From contig JAHWDD010000012.1 of assembly GCA_023897205.1 (NCBI GenBank), positions 310,001 to 374,000 of the forward strand: a stretch of DNA of 64,000 nt. The letters run 5' to 3'. The first letter of the stretch is position 1; each line of letters begins with the position of its first letter. Source of the stretch: Exophiala sp. HKRS030 (lineage: Eukaryota > Ascomycota > Eurotiomycetes > Chaetothyriales > Herpotrichiellaceae). Of this stretch, positions 1 to 11,067 are shown in pieces. The notes beneath the pieces are model-generated. The model did not search any database and had not been told where the DNA came from. It worked only from the letters and a program-made list of their open reading frames with translations. The position numbers were made by a program, and so were the translations under genes.

Positions 1-599
1 AAGTCGGGATCGATTCCGGCCTCATCCAGGTCATGATAGTACGAGCGCTGACTTTGTCCTCCCTCGTCAGCAAACATTTTCACTTGTGAGTGCGCCTGCT
101 GCTGCTGAGGCGGCGGTGGTGGCGCACTTCGCGTCAAATTCGAATATACATCAGGACTATTGGTTGAATCTGCAAACACCCCCTGGACTCCAGCGAAAAT
201 ACATCGATTGAAATACTGATCCCCCTTGTAATTTCTGTCGCCGATCCCACCTAGTCTCATGGGCCGGAGGACCCTGGCGGCAGCCGAACAGCGCGCACAA
301 TATTTGTATGCAAACCCAAACACGGGCTTGCTTGGGCCCGGCAGCGGGTGTAGAACAGAGACGGTCTGGAAGAAGCATGGACACGTGTGCCAGCTGGTGC
401 GCTTGTATAATTTCGCCGTCTTGAGGGCCAAGGGTTTCGACTGTGGCTGATCCGGATCCGAAGAGTTCTTGTATGGGTTTCTGGAGAGGTATGAGAAGAG
501 AATCTTTGCGTCCGGGCAGTCATTGGGCTGCGTTTGGGCTTGTCCTGTCGCTATCGAGTGCAGGACGAAAGGACATAGAGGGACAAACAGATTACACAT
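1..599 (-). CDS. Partial hypothetical protein, 5' end only (runs off left edge)
   Basis: On the minus strand a frame starting with ATG at 599 stays open to base 1 (199 complete codons plus two bases), so the gene continues outside the window. A run this long without a stop is unlikely by chance at this base composition. The protein has a hydrophobic N-terminus (MCNLFVPLCPF), a Cys-containing middle part (YCARCSAAARV, about residues 106-116), then a low-complexity stretch of five Pro and four Gln, and an acidic, Asp/Glu-rich end. A second in-frame ATG at 260 begins a better-looking segment (MRLGGIGDRNYKGDQYF), so the upstream part may be 5' leader or an earlier exon. I do not recognise the family. 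Confidence 0.5.
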   Translation of the reverse strand, partial: MCNLFVPLCPFVLHSIATGQAQTQPNDCPDAKILFSYLSRNPYKNSSDPDQPQSKPLALKTAKLYKRTSWHTCPCFFQTVSVLHPLPGPSKPVFGFAYKYCARCSAAARVLRPMRLGGIGDRNYKGDQYFNRCIFAGVQGVFADSTNSPDVYSNLTRSAPPPPPQQQQAHSQVKMFADEGGQSQRSYYHDLDEAGIDPD

Positions 600-1574
600 G
601 ACTCGGTGTTGATGGGTTGGAAGGCTGTGTTGATGTGTATATGTTATGGAAGGTCTTTGGAAATTGTATGATGTTGTGTGGTTCTTTCTCCAAGTAAGAA
701 TTGGGAAGTGCACGAACAGTCAATTACGTGCGTGCTTTGGATGGGATTTGGGATTGGGAATGGGGATGTGGGATTTTCTTTACTTTTCCTTCATCTTCTG
801 AAATCTCTCCCTCGATATAGTCAGGCAGACATGCGACGAAGGGCCAGAGATGATGGCGTAAAGGCTCAGCACGCGGACAACCGGTGACTGTGTGATGGCA
901 GAATTTCATTGGCCAAAATCACCATGGCAGGCAAGGCGAATGGTTGCCTTACTCTGCACCATTTGTCTCAATGGCAGCCATCATATTGGACAGCAGAAGA
1001 GGATGGACGGAAATGTTGTGGTAAGATGAAACAATCAAATCCATGGGTCGACTGGGCTCAATGGCGCAAAACTCACCAGACCATCGGCTAAGCACAGGAC
1101 CATGGTCATTTGTGTGTTGAAAGGGCATGAGATGCAGGAGAACGTGTCATGCATCAGCCGTGTGCTGTTTTCCTGGCTAATGATGATGGGACACGGTGGC
1201 ACAGAAACACGGTGTGTTCAGTTTAGTACTGCCAAAAAGACGCAATGGTCCAAAGTGCCCAGTGAGATGGTGCTTTGGGTGTTTGGTTGAAGATGGATGG
1301 CGTTGAAGATTGTACTCCGTATATATCTTCTTTATTTTAGTGACTGCGTACCTCGTATTCGTACAGCAAAGAACAGAAGGTCCCGCGAGAGACTTTTGGG
1401 CTCCTGCCGAATTGATGCGAATTGACCCGCTCACGACAGTCGACGTCTACCTAAGCCTCTATCGATCGAGTTCTCGTATCATTCCTACAGTAGGAAAATC
1501 AGAGTCATGAGGTAGGTCATCACTCCATCTGATTACTCGATACTCCAGATGGAGCACTTTGTCAAGATACTTCC
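600..1574. other. Intergenic region, no gene seen
   Basis: Only short overlapping frames (60-85 codons) in conflicting orientations are present. It probably holds the promoter of the left-edge minus-strand gene. One copy of the TACTCCGTA motif lies at 1313. Confidence 0.5.
1313..1321 (-). repeat. TACGGAGTA motif copy
   Basis: Exact TACTCCGTA on the plus strand, followed by TATATC. One of nine TACGGAGTR copies in the window. Confidence 0.6.
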
Positions 1575-2093
1575 ATGTCATCCGGAATCCCTCTGCATTG
1601 GAAAGTCAGTCTACAGAGTACATCGAGTACCTCGCTCAACTCGAGATCCTACACGGCAATCGGCAAGCAATGTCTACCCAACCAAGTGTCCATCCTTTCG
1701 CTTCTGGATATCGTGGCATTCTCGCATGGCTGCATTCTGTATCTTCGGTTAGATTGCGGACATAGTCTGCTTCGACTCGTACCAATGACACCCTTTGACA
1801 ATCCTCTGGCGGCATCGTTACGAGTACAGCACACCCATTTCTATCAGCAGGCGTTGGGTGGTATCCGAGCTCCCCCGCCACGCGTACCAGCACTAGAGAG
1901 AAAGCTTTTAGCTATGGCGGCTACTACAAGGCTTATCTCCCCGCCTTCAACAGGCCCCAGTCTCGCTCCTCCAACCACTGCTCTCCAGGCCATGCTCAAT
2001 CTAGAAGCTGAACAGACGTCGACCAATCTCTTCCACGTACTCGAGCGGTTGCTCCCCTCAATCCTGGCCCCGATCGACTTGCATCCGCCCTAA
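1575..2093 (+). CDS. Doubtful hypothetical ORF
   Basis: A 172-codon ATG-started frame. Its second half, from the in-frame ATG at 1785, looks more protein-like (MTPFDNPLAASLRVQHTHF, then a Pro-rich stretch and a Leu-rich C-terminus ending LLPSILAPIDLHPP). No family is recognised and no introns are apparent. It lies between a minus-strand gene and the sedolisin gene and could be a small lineage-specific gene, a gene fragment or chance. The 2094-2408 stretch that follows holds nothing recognisable and is probably the sedolisin promoter. Confidence 0.2.
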   Translation: MSSGIPLHWKVSLQSTSSTSLNSRSYTAIGKQCLPNQVSILSLLDIVAFSHGCILYLRLDCGHSLLRLVPMTPFDNPLAASLRVQHTHFYQQALGGIRAPPPRVPALERKLLAMAATTRLISPPSTGPSLAPPTTALQAMLNLEAEQTSTNLFHVLERLLPSILAPIDLHPP

Positions 2094-2408
2094 TGCCAGG
2101 GCTAAGCATGTATCTATAATCGCAATGCGACCTTGCAGAGCTGTTTATCTCTCGGAGCTCGTCCAGAAAGGCAGTTCATCTACATTGCTAGCTCAAAATA
2201 TGACGCTCATGATGCTGGTGTGCGTTCAAGTACCCGTGCTCGGCAGAATCAAGGCAATGGACCTGGCAGGGTTACAGACGATGCAAGAAATCACATATAT
2301 CTAGCTTGGTAGCATCGAAGTGATCTGAACTTCGGAGCTACCTTGACTACCCTTCTGTCCCTCGTTTTTCAGAAACCTGCTGTACTTGTGGTATCGTGGA
2401 CCGGAATC

Positions 2409-4493
2409 ATGACATTCTTCAATTCCCCCACTATGCTCACAACTGCATTGTCCTTGTGGGCATGCTTCTCTCAACTCGCTACTGCTGGGCCCATTGTCCG
2501 CCGCTCTGACCTTGCTGTCAAAGACTTCCATCCAGCACCAAAAACATGGTCAAACCTCGGACCTGCTCCCGAAGATCACTTGATCCACCTGAAGATTGGC
2601 TTGTCACAAAGCCGATTCAGCGAGCTTGAGCGCCATCTCCACGAAAGTACGCCTCTGAAATGACCGCGTAGTGAACAAGGAATGTTCTAACTTGGCTCAC
2701 AGTTTCCGACCCGTACCACGTTCGTTACGGACAGCATCTGTCAGCTGAAGAGGTTCACGAGCTCATCAAGCCATCTGAAATCACTTTTACTGCCGTTCAT
2801 GAGTGGTTGGAAGAGTATGGCGTGGATTTCGAGCAGTTGAAGTACAGCCCTGCGAAGGACTGGATTTCTGTCACACTCCCGGTAGACGCGGTTAGCACCC
2901 TCCTCGATACCAAGTACTCCGTCTACGAGCATCTTGATGGATCGACCATGGTCCGTACCGAGGGCTATTCGCTCCCTCTCCACCTCCACAAACATATCAG
3001 CACGATTCAGCCGACCAACTCATGGGCGCGACTAGGAGGAGGCAAGGACAGGAACAACGAGCTCCGCAAGCGTAGCCCTGATCTGACGAAACGCACATCT
3101 CATGCCCTCGTTGCCGCTGAATGGGGTCCTCCTCCGGCCCCAATCTCTCCTCCAGACAATGCCACCGTTCAGGCCGTATGCAACTTCACCGCGGTGACTC
3201 CGAACTGCCTGAGAACGTTATATGGTACCCTTGATTATTCGCCCAAGGCTGCAGGCGAGAACAAGATGGGCCATACCTGCTACTATGGTGAATCTTCTAA
3301 TCGATCCGACGTCAGCATCTTCTTGTCCAAATACCGTCCGGAAGCGCAGTCATACGCGTATGAATTCCCGGAGATCTCAATTGCGAACGGTGCTGTCGAC
3401 AATGGTACCAACATTGCCTCTCATGTACCTGCTGTCGACAGAGAAGCAAACTTGGATTCCGAGGTAAGAGACAGCGAGGGTAGCCTCAGTTTATTATTTC
3501 ACATAACTCACATATCAACTAGTACATGATTGGCATGGGTTATCCCACTCCGCTCACGACTTACAATGTTGGTGGACTGCAGCCAGGTTTCATGCCCGAT
3601 ACCAACACCCCCACCGACAACAACGAGCCATACCTGACGTGGACAACATACATGTTGGGCTTACCTGACTCCGAGATTCCACAAGTCATTTCCACATCCT
3701 ACGGCGACGACGAGCAGACTGTCAGCGAGTCCTATGCTAAAACAGTGTGCAACGAATTTGCCCAACTGGGCGCTCGTGGAGTCACCTTGTTCGTCTCCAG
3801 TGGTGACTTTGGCGTGGGTACCGACGGGACATGCTACAGCAACGTTGACAACACCACTGCCATGTTCATACCCGCGTTTCCATCATCCTGCCCCTATGTG
3901 ACCTCCGTCGGGGCCACCCGAAACTACCCTGAAGTCGCAGCCGACAGGCTTTTGAGCTCAGGATTGACCTTCACAAGCGGCGCCGGGTTCAGTAACTACT
4001 TTGCTCAGCCTGAATACCAGGCATCGGCTGTCAACAGCTACGTTAGCAGCCTGGGTGGTCTGCACGACGGTTTATACAACAAAGCAGGTAAGATTGTATT
4101 GTGTTGTTTCCCTCTGTGTTCTTGTTAATACTGATCGCTTTCGTTTCAGGACGTGCATATCCGGATATCTCATGTATGGGACAAGTCTTCCCTACAATCT
4201 GGAACGGCTCGACTCTTGGTCTTGTCGGAACATCTGGATCTTCGCCTATCTGCGCATCCATCTTCAGTCTTTTGAATGACGCGTTGATCTCAGAGGGAAA
4301 ACCCGTCATGGGCTGGATCAACCCTTGGTTGTATAGCAAAGGGTACGAATTATTCACCGACGTCACGGAGGGCGCGTCTTCCGGCTGCAACACAACTGGT
4401 TTCCCTGCCACAACAGGATGGGATGCTGTCACTGGGTTCGGAACACCTTATTTCCCCAAGCTCCTTGAAAATTGTGGTGCCAAGAAGGAATGA
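2409..4493 (+). CDS. Secreted tripeptidyl-peptidase, sedolisin family (S53)
   Basis: Serine-carboxyl peptidase that removes tripeptides from protein N-termini at acid pH outside the cell (family knowledge). Four exons: 2409-2646, 2703-3463, 3523-4087, 4150-4493, giving 635 aa. A signal peptide ends near LATAG; in-frame Met at 2433 is an alternative start that keeps it. The prosegment has the family pattern ISDPYHVRYGQHLSAEEV, and a basic stretch (LRKRSPDL) may be the processing region. Catalytic Glu327 and Asp331 lie in REANLDSE, the oxyanion Asp428 in SSGDFG, and the nucleophile Ser550 in VGTSGSSP. The C-terminus carries the calcium-site segment GWDAVTGFGTP. All catalytic residues are present and the length is normal, so it should be active. 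Exact subgroup is unresolved. Confidence 0.95.
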
Positions 4494-5199
4494 GTGTTGA
4501 TAATCGTGTAGTATGAGGGGATTTGTACATACATAAGAACGAGGATGAGAAGGTATGATGGTACGTTTAATGAGATTGAGGCGAGAGCATAAGTAGAATC
4601 GTGATTAAGCATCAAATACCGTACATCTCAAGTGATGGTGAGAACAAGTCTACAGTCATGATTCATGCAATACAAACTTATCAAGTTTCACTTAACACTT
4701 GGGTGCGTGATGAAGTTCTTCCCGTACTCGTCCTCACAGCCAACGCCGATGTCACCCTGAAGCATTTACTTCATCTAAGCAATACTGGCTATCAGTCATT
4801 CATTGGCACCTCATTGTCGCACCTGCAGTGCAATAAGGAGGCAATCTTTACCTGATGAAGGCTCATGCACACCACACTTCGGTGCTCGCCGAGGGAGCAC
4901 CAGGGTCCCGGTGATAACCGCAAAGTGTGGGGGTGGACACAAGGTTGCATTCAATGTGTACAGTGAAAGTACTTCGTGCACATACGAACAAGAAGAAAAA
5001 TGAGAGCGTGGAACTCAAAGAGCAGCGACACTGACGTAGAATTGACTTTGATGATACGTACCATCTTCCTCACCATGATCCATCCTTGACCACGAGATCC
5101 TGCTCCGAAACCCAGCGGTCGAAGATACAGAGATTGAATACAGTACAGTATATACTCCGCATATGCGCCCTTCCTCCTCCACGACAAACCACAAAAACC
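4494..5199. other. Intergenic region between sedolisin and oxygenase genes
   Basis: No convincing gene. A TATATA element at 5149-5154, about 50 bases before the next ATG, is a plausible TATA box, followed by TACTCCGCA, a one-mismatch relative of the recurrent TACTCCGTA motif. Confidence 0.45.
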
Positions 5200-6393
5200 A
5201 TGCCCATCAAACACGCGACACCCGTCACCGTCTCCCTCTCCGACCTCCAATCCAACACCGTCCCTTCGTCGACACTCACGTCCGCTTTTGGGCCCGACTC
5301 ACTCGGGATCTTGGTCGTCAAGGACCTTCCCTCTTCGTTTACTCGTCTGCGCAGCCGAGTGCTGTCCAACTCTTCGCGACTCGCGCACTTGCCAGCATCG
5401 ACGCTCTCGACTCTCACGAAACCCAGCGCAAAGTACCTGGTTGGATGGTCCCACGGGGTCGAAACGTTGAGGCCTGGAGTCATCGATACGGCAAAAGGAA
5501 GTTACTACATCAACTGCGCCTTTTACAAAAACCCTACGCTCCAGGGCGCCGACGGGAACAAATTCCCGGGCTTTGAAGAGTACACGGCACCCAACGTGTG
5601 GCCGGAAGACCGTGACGTTCCGGGATTCCAGCGAGACGCAGAGTCTTTGATATCTTTGATCATCGACACGGCCGTTCTGGTGGCGCGAGCTTGCGACCGG
5701 TTCGCTCAGGCCGAGATACAGGACTACATACCGGGGTATTTAGAACGAGTGGTCCAAGGGAGTACAACGACAAAAGCGAGATTGTTACATTATTTTCCCA
5801 TTTCGGCAGAGTCGACACAATCTAATGGTGATGATAACGGCACGAACGGCACAGAAAAAGTCGGTGACAAGACAGAGGGAGGCGAGGATGGACTAGACGA
5901 AGGAGATGAAATCGACGACTCATGGTGTACCACACACCTCGATCACGGTTGTCTAACGGGTTTGACGAGTGCCATGTTTATCGACGAGTCAACCACGTCC
6001 TCCACCTCCACCTTGAAACCGACGTCAACACTAGAAGAAGAAGAAGAAGTAAGACTGGACGAACTCCCATCGTCACCCGACCCGAAATCTGGTTTATATA
6101 TCCTATCCCGTACGGGGGAGACTTACAAGGTCTCGATCCCTCGTGATTGTCTGGCTTTTCAGACCGGCGAGGCCCTCGAACTCATCACCCAAGGTAAATT
6201 CAAGGCCGTCCCTCACTTTGTCAAGGGGGTCGACCCGAAGAATTGCGACTCCAGGAGCAAAATCGCGAGGAACACACTCGCCGTCTTCACACAACCCAAC
6301 TTGGATGAATTGGTCGACTTGAACACCGGCTTGACTTTTGGGGAGTTTGCGAGGGGAGTGGTTAAAAAGAATACTCTCCCTGCCGACTCCTGA
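5200..6393 (+). CDS. 2-oxoglutarate/Fe(II)-dependent oxygenase-like protein
   Basis: Intronless, 397 aa. I chose ATG 5200 (MPIKHATPVTVSLSDLQ) because the upstream in-frame region is leader-like. The fold is of the isopenicillin N synthase/clavaminate synthase-like superfamily: an iron-binding His246-x-Asp248 in TTHLDHG, a distal His339 in AVPHFV, and a candidate 2-oxoglutarate-binding Arg357 in IARNTL. The H-x-D to distal His spacing is long because of an acidic, Ser/Thr-rich insert (about residues 260-300, with a run of five Glu), and a second acidic insert precedes the H-x-D. No signal peptide is seen, so it is probably intracellular. The substrate cannot be told from sequence. Many fungi carry uncharacterised homologues. 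Confidence 0.85.
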   Translation: MPIKHATPVTVSLSDLQSNTVPSSTLTSAFGPDSLGILVVKDLPSSFTRLRSRVLSNSSRLAHLPASTLSTLTKPSAKYLVGWSHGVETLRPGVIDTAKGSYYINCAFYKNPTLQGADGNKFPGFEEYTAPNVWPEDRDVPGFQRDAESLISLIIDTAVLVARACDRFAQAEIQDYIPGYLERVVQGSTTTKARLLHYFPISAESTQSNGDDNGTNGTEKVGDKTEGGEDGLDEGDEIDDSWCTTHLDHGCLTGLTSAMFIDESTTSSTSTLKPTSTLEEEEEVRLDELPSSPDPKSGLYILSRTGETYKVSIPRDCLAFQTGEALELITQGKFKAVPHFVKGVDPKNCDSRSKIARNTLAVFTQPNLDELVDLNTGLTFGEFARGVVKKNTLPADS

Positions 6394-7031
6394 TCCTACC
6401 CTCGTATGGGTTACGGCTGTTCAGCACAATAGGCAGTGAACCGGCTGGAAATGTAATGTACCCGACCCCTAAGTGATTGTATGAAGGGATACGAAAATGA
6501 GAAACGCGAAGACTTGAGTGAGAACAAAAAATGAGTGCTCAGGCACCAAAGATGGTTATGGATATAAAAGGGAAACCAAACGAGACTAGAGCAGACATTA
6601 TGATAATGTTATTTGGATTGAATTTCTGAATCTGACTTGTCTGTAATGTCCTTTTCGTTACGAAAAGCCCTCCTAGTTTACCTCAGGCAGGTGGTAAGGA
6701 GGGATCTCGGCCAGACCAACAAAACAGAAACAACGACACCCATTATTGCTCGATCGTCAAGAGAGCATTCCCATTTCCATTCCATCCCATCGCAGAAAGC
6801 CCATGCGCTTGAAGAGGAGAAACAACCTTGCAAAAAAAGACACCATCATTGCTCTCGAACCCATGCCTCGATGAAAATCCATACGCCTCGCTCAAACAAT
6901 AAGGTTGGATTCTGCGTAAAACACCCGACCATAGTCAAACTCATGCTTTTTTCGGAACAACCCCCATACAAAAACAAAGAACCTCCCACGTATGCATGTG
7001 CTAGAGATAAAACACACCCAGGTCCTCCCCC
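6394..7031. other. Convergent intergenic region
   Basis: Shared 3' flank of the oxygenase gene (+) and the next gene (-). A 170-codon plus-strand frame (6637-7149) runs into the antisense of the neighbouring gene and shows no domain, so I treat it as chance. Confidence 0.45.
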
Positions 7032-7970
7032 TTACCTCGCAGCCTCGGTTTGTGATCTTTGTAGAAACAGTGCCATCGCCGCATTATCTTCCGCCAGTCG
7101 TGTGTTGTTGCTTTGCAACTCGTCCACCATACTATGCAGGTCATCGTAGCTGTTGCGCGTGTGTGCGGTACGTGCTGGTCTTGATGGTGACAAAGGAGGA
7201 GTGGTTGCCGGTGTGAGTCCGACGGCGGCATCTTCTTCGACGACCGGTGATATCATTTCGAAATCCAAACTTTGGATCGCCGTCAAGACGGAGTCGACGT
7301 CCATCTCATGCCGTTCGAGTGCCTCTTTCAACCATTGCTCCCACACTTGGTTGATGATCAAAGGTGTGCCGCTGGGTCTGGCTTCCATTCTTGCTTGCAT
7401 GGCGTCTCGGACGAGTCCCATGACATCGTCGTCCGGTGGCTCGGTCGAACCATGTCGGGACTCAGGACTGCCATCTTTGTGTTCTCCCTCCTCCAACTCG
7501 ATCACAGTATCGTTGTCTGAGGATGTCCGACTAGACTGAGGCCGACTCCAGTCTTCCCAGATTGCCCTAGGTCCGTTGCCTTGTGGAGCAACTTCGATGT
7601 CCGCGCCTATCGTAGACTTGACCTCGGTTTGTGCTTCTCGTTCATATCTTTCTTTGGCTGCCCGAGTTCCCTCCCACTGACACAGACTCAAGACCTCGTC
7701 GTTGGTCAGGCCCAGCTCGTCAATCACTCGAAAGAGTCTTCTATGCCACGGATGTCTGGTTAATCGACGACGGTGGGGAGGATAGGTGTAGTCTAGACCT
7801 GGATATTGTGCTTCGAGGGTGTCGATGGTCCCGAAGAACGTCTGTACTTCGACTCGGATCTCCGAAACAATATGACGGTGGATGTGTGCGAAGAAAGAGC
7901 CAGGATCGCCTTGCTTTGGTTTAGGGAATGTTTTCTGGTATATCAGGTCTGGTATGGAAGGCTTCCTCAT
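7032..7970 (-). CDS. Conserved hypothetical protein with C-terminal coiled coil
   Basis: Single-exon gene of 312 aa, ATG at 7970. The N-terminus (MRKPSIPDLIYQKTFPKPKQ) through about residue 110 is compact, rich in aromatic and charged residues and probably globular. A disordered acidic/Ser-rich linker (around 120-180) follows, then a helical segment (VMGLVRDAMQARMEA) and a C-terminal heptad-like helix (SMVDELQSNNTRLAEDNAAM) that should form a coiled coil. No catalytic motif, signal peptide or membrane segment is visible. The function is unknown to me; architecture suggests a scaffold or regulatory role. It is transcribed away from the Artemis-like gene 1 kb to the right. Confidence 0.8.
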   Translation of the reverse strand: MRKPSIPDLIYQKTFPKPKQGDPGSFFAHIHRHIVSEIRVEVQTFFGTIDTLEAQYPGLDYTYPPHRRRLTRHPWHRRLFRVIDELGLTNDEVLSLCQWEGTRAAKERYEREAQTEVKSTIGADIEVAPQGNGPRAIWEDWSRPQSSRTSSDNDTVIELEEGEHKDGSPESRHGSTEPPDDDVMGLVRDAMQARMEARPSGTPLIINQVWEQWLKEALERHEMDVDSVLTAIQSLDFEMISPVVEEDAAVGLTPATTPPLSPSRPARTAHTRNSYDDLHSMVDELQSNNTRLAEDNAAMALFLQRSQTEAAR

Positions 7971-8970
7971 GGTGCTGGCAGGGTGTCTTGTCTAGTCAAG
8001 GGTTCGTTTGTAGTCTGTGCCTTTCCTGGCTCTTTCTTGAGCTTGTAATTTAGGGTGTGGGCGGCGGAATCTGCGCTCAGGAGGCTGGCGCTTGGATGGC
8101 TTTGTAGAGGTCGTTGTTGGGAAGAGGGCTTCGGGAGTAGCTGGCAGATGACAGGTGAGTTATCAGACGGTAATGGAGCCTAGGCAGAGTCGTATTCAGC
8201 AAGATCGAGGGCCTTCGATGATCACTTGAAAGTCGGAGGTGGAGCACAGGGATATGTTTCTCGTTCTAGGGTGCAGGTACCGCCTAAGGCTGTCGCCGCC
8301 AAACTGCGGGATATGCGAGATCCGCCCTGTTGCTCGTAGTTTGATCCCGCTGACGCCCGCTGTGCTGTCAATTCCAGACGTGAGTGTTTCGGCAGCCGAT
8401 GGCATCGGTGAATTAAACACTATCGGACTCAAAGGGAAGAACAACACCCATTAAACAGCCGGTCGAGCAGGTCGTCGCTTCGTCCTCTTTTCGCTGCATG
8501 CCACATCATCAGCCAACAACAATTGGCGTGTCATACGTTCCCATTCCATGCACGCAGACTTTTCTTCTACCCGGACTCGTACTAAACAAACTTCATCAGC
8601 TGGCCAAGTCATCCGTGACCACTATTTCGACCCTAGAGCGAATGAGCAACCTGTCAAGACGCCCCCAAAGTCGTCGTGGGCCATCGCTCGCCAATCCGTA
8701 CACCCAGCATTTCCGATACGCTATTCCCCAGAGAGCCTGGCGAGGCACTTCGACCGCCCCTGCAGGTCATAGCTCTTGTGCTAGGACAAGGGTTTTTTCC
8801 GGAGGCACCTCTTCTGATTAGTTCTTCCTTAGGTTCCTCAAGCCACTTTCTTCCTGCCTGGGGCAGATCTGGGGCAAGGGACCACAGCCTTGGGTGTACC
8901 TCCGTACAGATCCAGGGTGCTACTAAATGGCGAAAGAACGAACGCCGGGTCTGAACACCATCTATCCGAC
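7971..8970. other. Divergent intergenic region
   Basis: One kb between divergent genes. Several short frames are present, including an in-frame 5' extension of the Artemis-like gene from 8890, but none has a recognisable product. Confidence 0.45.
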
Positions 8971-11067
8971 ATGTCAACCTTTAATGGCATCGTCAGGGAG
9001 TTTCCCACCATCAGGATCGACTATTTCAGGACACATCCTGAGAGGCCACCGCCAGAAGCGCTGTTTCTCAGTCATGTCCACAGTGATCATCTGCTGGGAC
9101 TGGAGTCGGTCAAGATGCCATTTGTATATTGTTCGGCTACAACCAAGCAGATACTTCTCAAACTAGAAAAGTATCCCTCGCGAATCAATTTTGCCAAAGG
9201 TATCCTTGAAGCACGGAAGCTCCATTATCGCCACCTCAAGACAGTGTTGAGAACATTGCCTCTCAATGCTGCAACGCAAATCCAACTGAACCCCAAGCGC
9301 ACCATCAATGTCACTCTTCTTGATGCCAATCATTGTCCAGGTGCAGTCATGTTTCTTATCGAAGGTGACGGCAAGGCCATCCTCTACACGGGAGATGTTC
9401 GCGCCGAACATTGGTGGGTGAATTCAGTCGTCCAGAATCCTCTCGTTCTACCATATGTCTGTGGCTTGAAGATCATAGACACAATATATCTAGACACTAC
9501 CTTTGCGAGCCATGACGAACCATACAAGGACTTTCCCACAAAAGCAGAAGGTTTGAAAGAGCTGTTGGAAAAAGTCAGTCAGTGCCATCCAGATACAATT
9601 TTTTATTTCCGAGCGTGGACGCTCGGCTATGAAAACGTCTGGATCGCTCTCTCCAATTTCCTACAATCAAAAGTGCATGTGGACAAATATCAACTCAGGA
9701 TACTGAGACCTGTTGAGGACCACGACGTCAATGTATATTCTGAAGGTGCTGCACTAACAGGTTCGACAATCGGAAATCAGCAAGTATCTGGATGTCTCAC
9801 GACCGACACACAGGTCAGACTACACAGCTGTGAGCCAGGCCTACCTTGCCATGCCGAGTTAAGTAGGCGCAAAAATGTGAAGTGGATCACTCCAATCATT
9901 TCCCGGCTCAAGGACGGCACTGAAATACTTGAATTGGGCGCCGGAGGTGGCGGTGGTGATCTCTATCAGTCAAGAGAATTGAGCCTTGGCGATTCCGCAT
10001 CTTTAGAACAACTAGGGGCACTATGTATGCAACTGACTGAGGACGAGAATGTCAAGGCCAAGATTATGGCGGAGGTAGAGCGTGGGAAAAGGTCAAGAGA
10101 CTTCCACATACAAATTCGAGGACTCCCAATACCCGACTCAAACGAGGCTCCGACGGTGCCACTGAAAGATTTTGTTGCGAAGCTGGCTAAATGCGATCAC
10201 TGGTCTGATCCAACGGATTTGATCAAGGAGCATGTTAGCTCTCGCAACAAGAATGACACTGTTCATTTCCCCTATTCTCGTCATTCATCATATCATGAGC
10301 TTCGCCACTTGGTAGGCATGTTTCGACCTAAGGATATCTGTGCCTGCACTGTCGATCTAGAGTTCTGGTCGGATGAACTGAGTATGGAGGCTCTTTTCGG
10401 GGATCTATGTTCTAGCAAAGATTTCTTCTTCGACAAGATTGTGAGGAGTACTCTCGAGAAAAAGGGAAATGATGCCATAAGCAATGGCGGCAAACGGAAA
10501 CGAGCTTGTACAGAAGATGTTCAATCGCAGGAAACGCAAATATCTGATGGTCTGAGTCTTGAAGATGCCTTCGAGACAGCACAAGCGGAAACGGAAATGG
10601 GACGGAAGAAAGATGTCGTCTTGAACAGTACTGGGTCTACGACAACTGATCTGCTGGACGACACGTTGGACAAGATACGTTCTGCCTTTCTCAGGATTAA
10701 TAAAGGCCAGACTCGAATGGACCTCGAGGATGATCGCATGGCTTCTTTGACCGCCTCTGAATTCGAGCTTCCGCTTGACTCCTCTCCACAACTGTCCAAA
10801 AAGCAGATTGAAGACGTTGTTCTTCAGGTTTTGTCTGAGGAAAGTGCTGGCCAGGATACTGACCTCTCTACTGGGCTTGAGACGAGTATTGAGGAAGTGT
10901 TAGGCGTTGAATCATCAGAACATAATGCTCTGAGAAGCCGTGCTCGCATGGAGGCTTACATGGCCGCCAGACGTTGCCTACATGACAATGATAGTAGAGA
11001 ATGGGACGATCTATCTCTACGAAGTGTTGGACGTCAAGGGCACCAGGAAAGAGAATTTGAACTATAG
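8971..11067 (+). CDS. Artemis/SNM1-like metallo-beta-lactamase (beta-CASP) nuclease
   Basis: Predicted DNA-processing nuclease of the SNM1/Artemis/Pso2 group, which acts in the nucleus on hairpins, overhangs or crosslinks (family knowledge). 698 aa, no intron needed. ATG 8971 (MSTFNGIVREFP) fits the conserved N-terminal beta-strand; the frame is open further 5' without family similarity. Metal-binding motif HVHSDH is at residues 35-40, with His121 in NHCPGAV, Asp142 in TGDVRAEH and Asp175 in DTTF, all as in active members. The beta-CASP part follows (about 195-480), including SRHSSYHEL near its end. The last 200 residues are acidic and disordered. The domain order and FSxHSS-type motif favour the Artemis/SNM1 branch over RNA-processing CPSF73. 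Whether it works in end joining or crosslink repair is not decidable here. Confidence 0.9.
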   Translation: MSTFNGIVREFPTIRIDYFRTHPERPPPEALFLSHVHSDHLLGLESVKMPFVYCSATTKQILLKLEKYPSRINFAKGILEARKLHYRHLKTVLRTLPLNAATQIQLNPKRTINVTLLDANHCPGAVMFLIEGDGKAILYTGDVRAEHWWVNSVVQNPLVLPYVCGLKIIDTIYLDTTFASHDEPYKDFPTKAEGLKELLEKVSQCHPDTIFYFRAWTLGYENVWIALSNFLQSKVHVDKYQLRILRPVEDHDVNVYSEGAALTGSTIGNQQVSGCLTTDTQVRLHSCEPGLPCHAELSRRKNVKWITPIISRLKDGTEILELGAGGGGGDLYQSRELSLGDSASLEQLGALCMQLTEDENVKAKIMAEVERGKRSRDFHIQIRGLPIPDSNEAPTVPLKDFVAKLAKCDHWSDPTDLIKEHVSSRNKNDTVHFPYSRHSSYHELRHLVGMFRPKDICACTVDLEFWSDELSMEALFGDLCSSKDFFFDKIVRSTLEKKGNDAISNGGKRKRACTEDVQSQETQISDGLSLEDAFETAQAETEMGRKKDVVLNSTGSTTTDLLDDTLDKIRSAFLRINKGQTRMDLEDDRMASLTASEFELPLDSSPQLSKKQIEDVVLQVLSEESAGQDTDLSTGLETSIEEVLGVESSEHNALRSRARMEAYMAARRCLHDNDSREWDDLSLRSVGRQGHQEREFEL

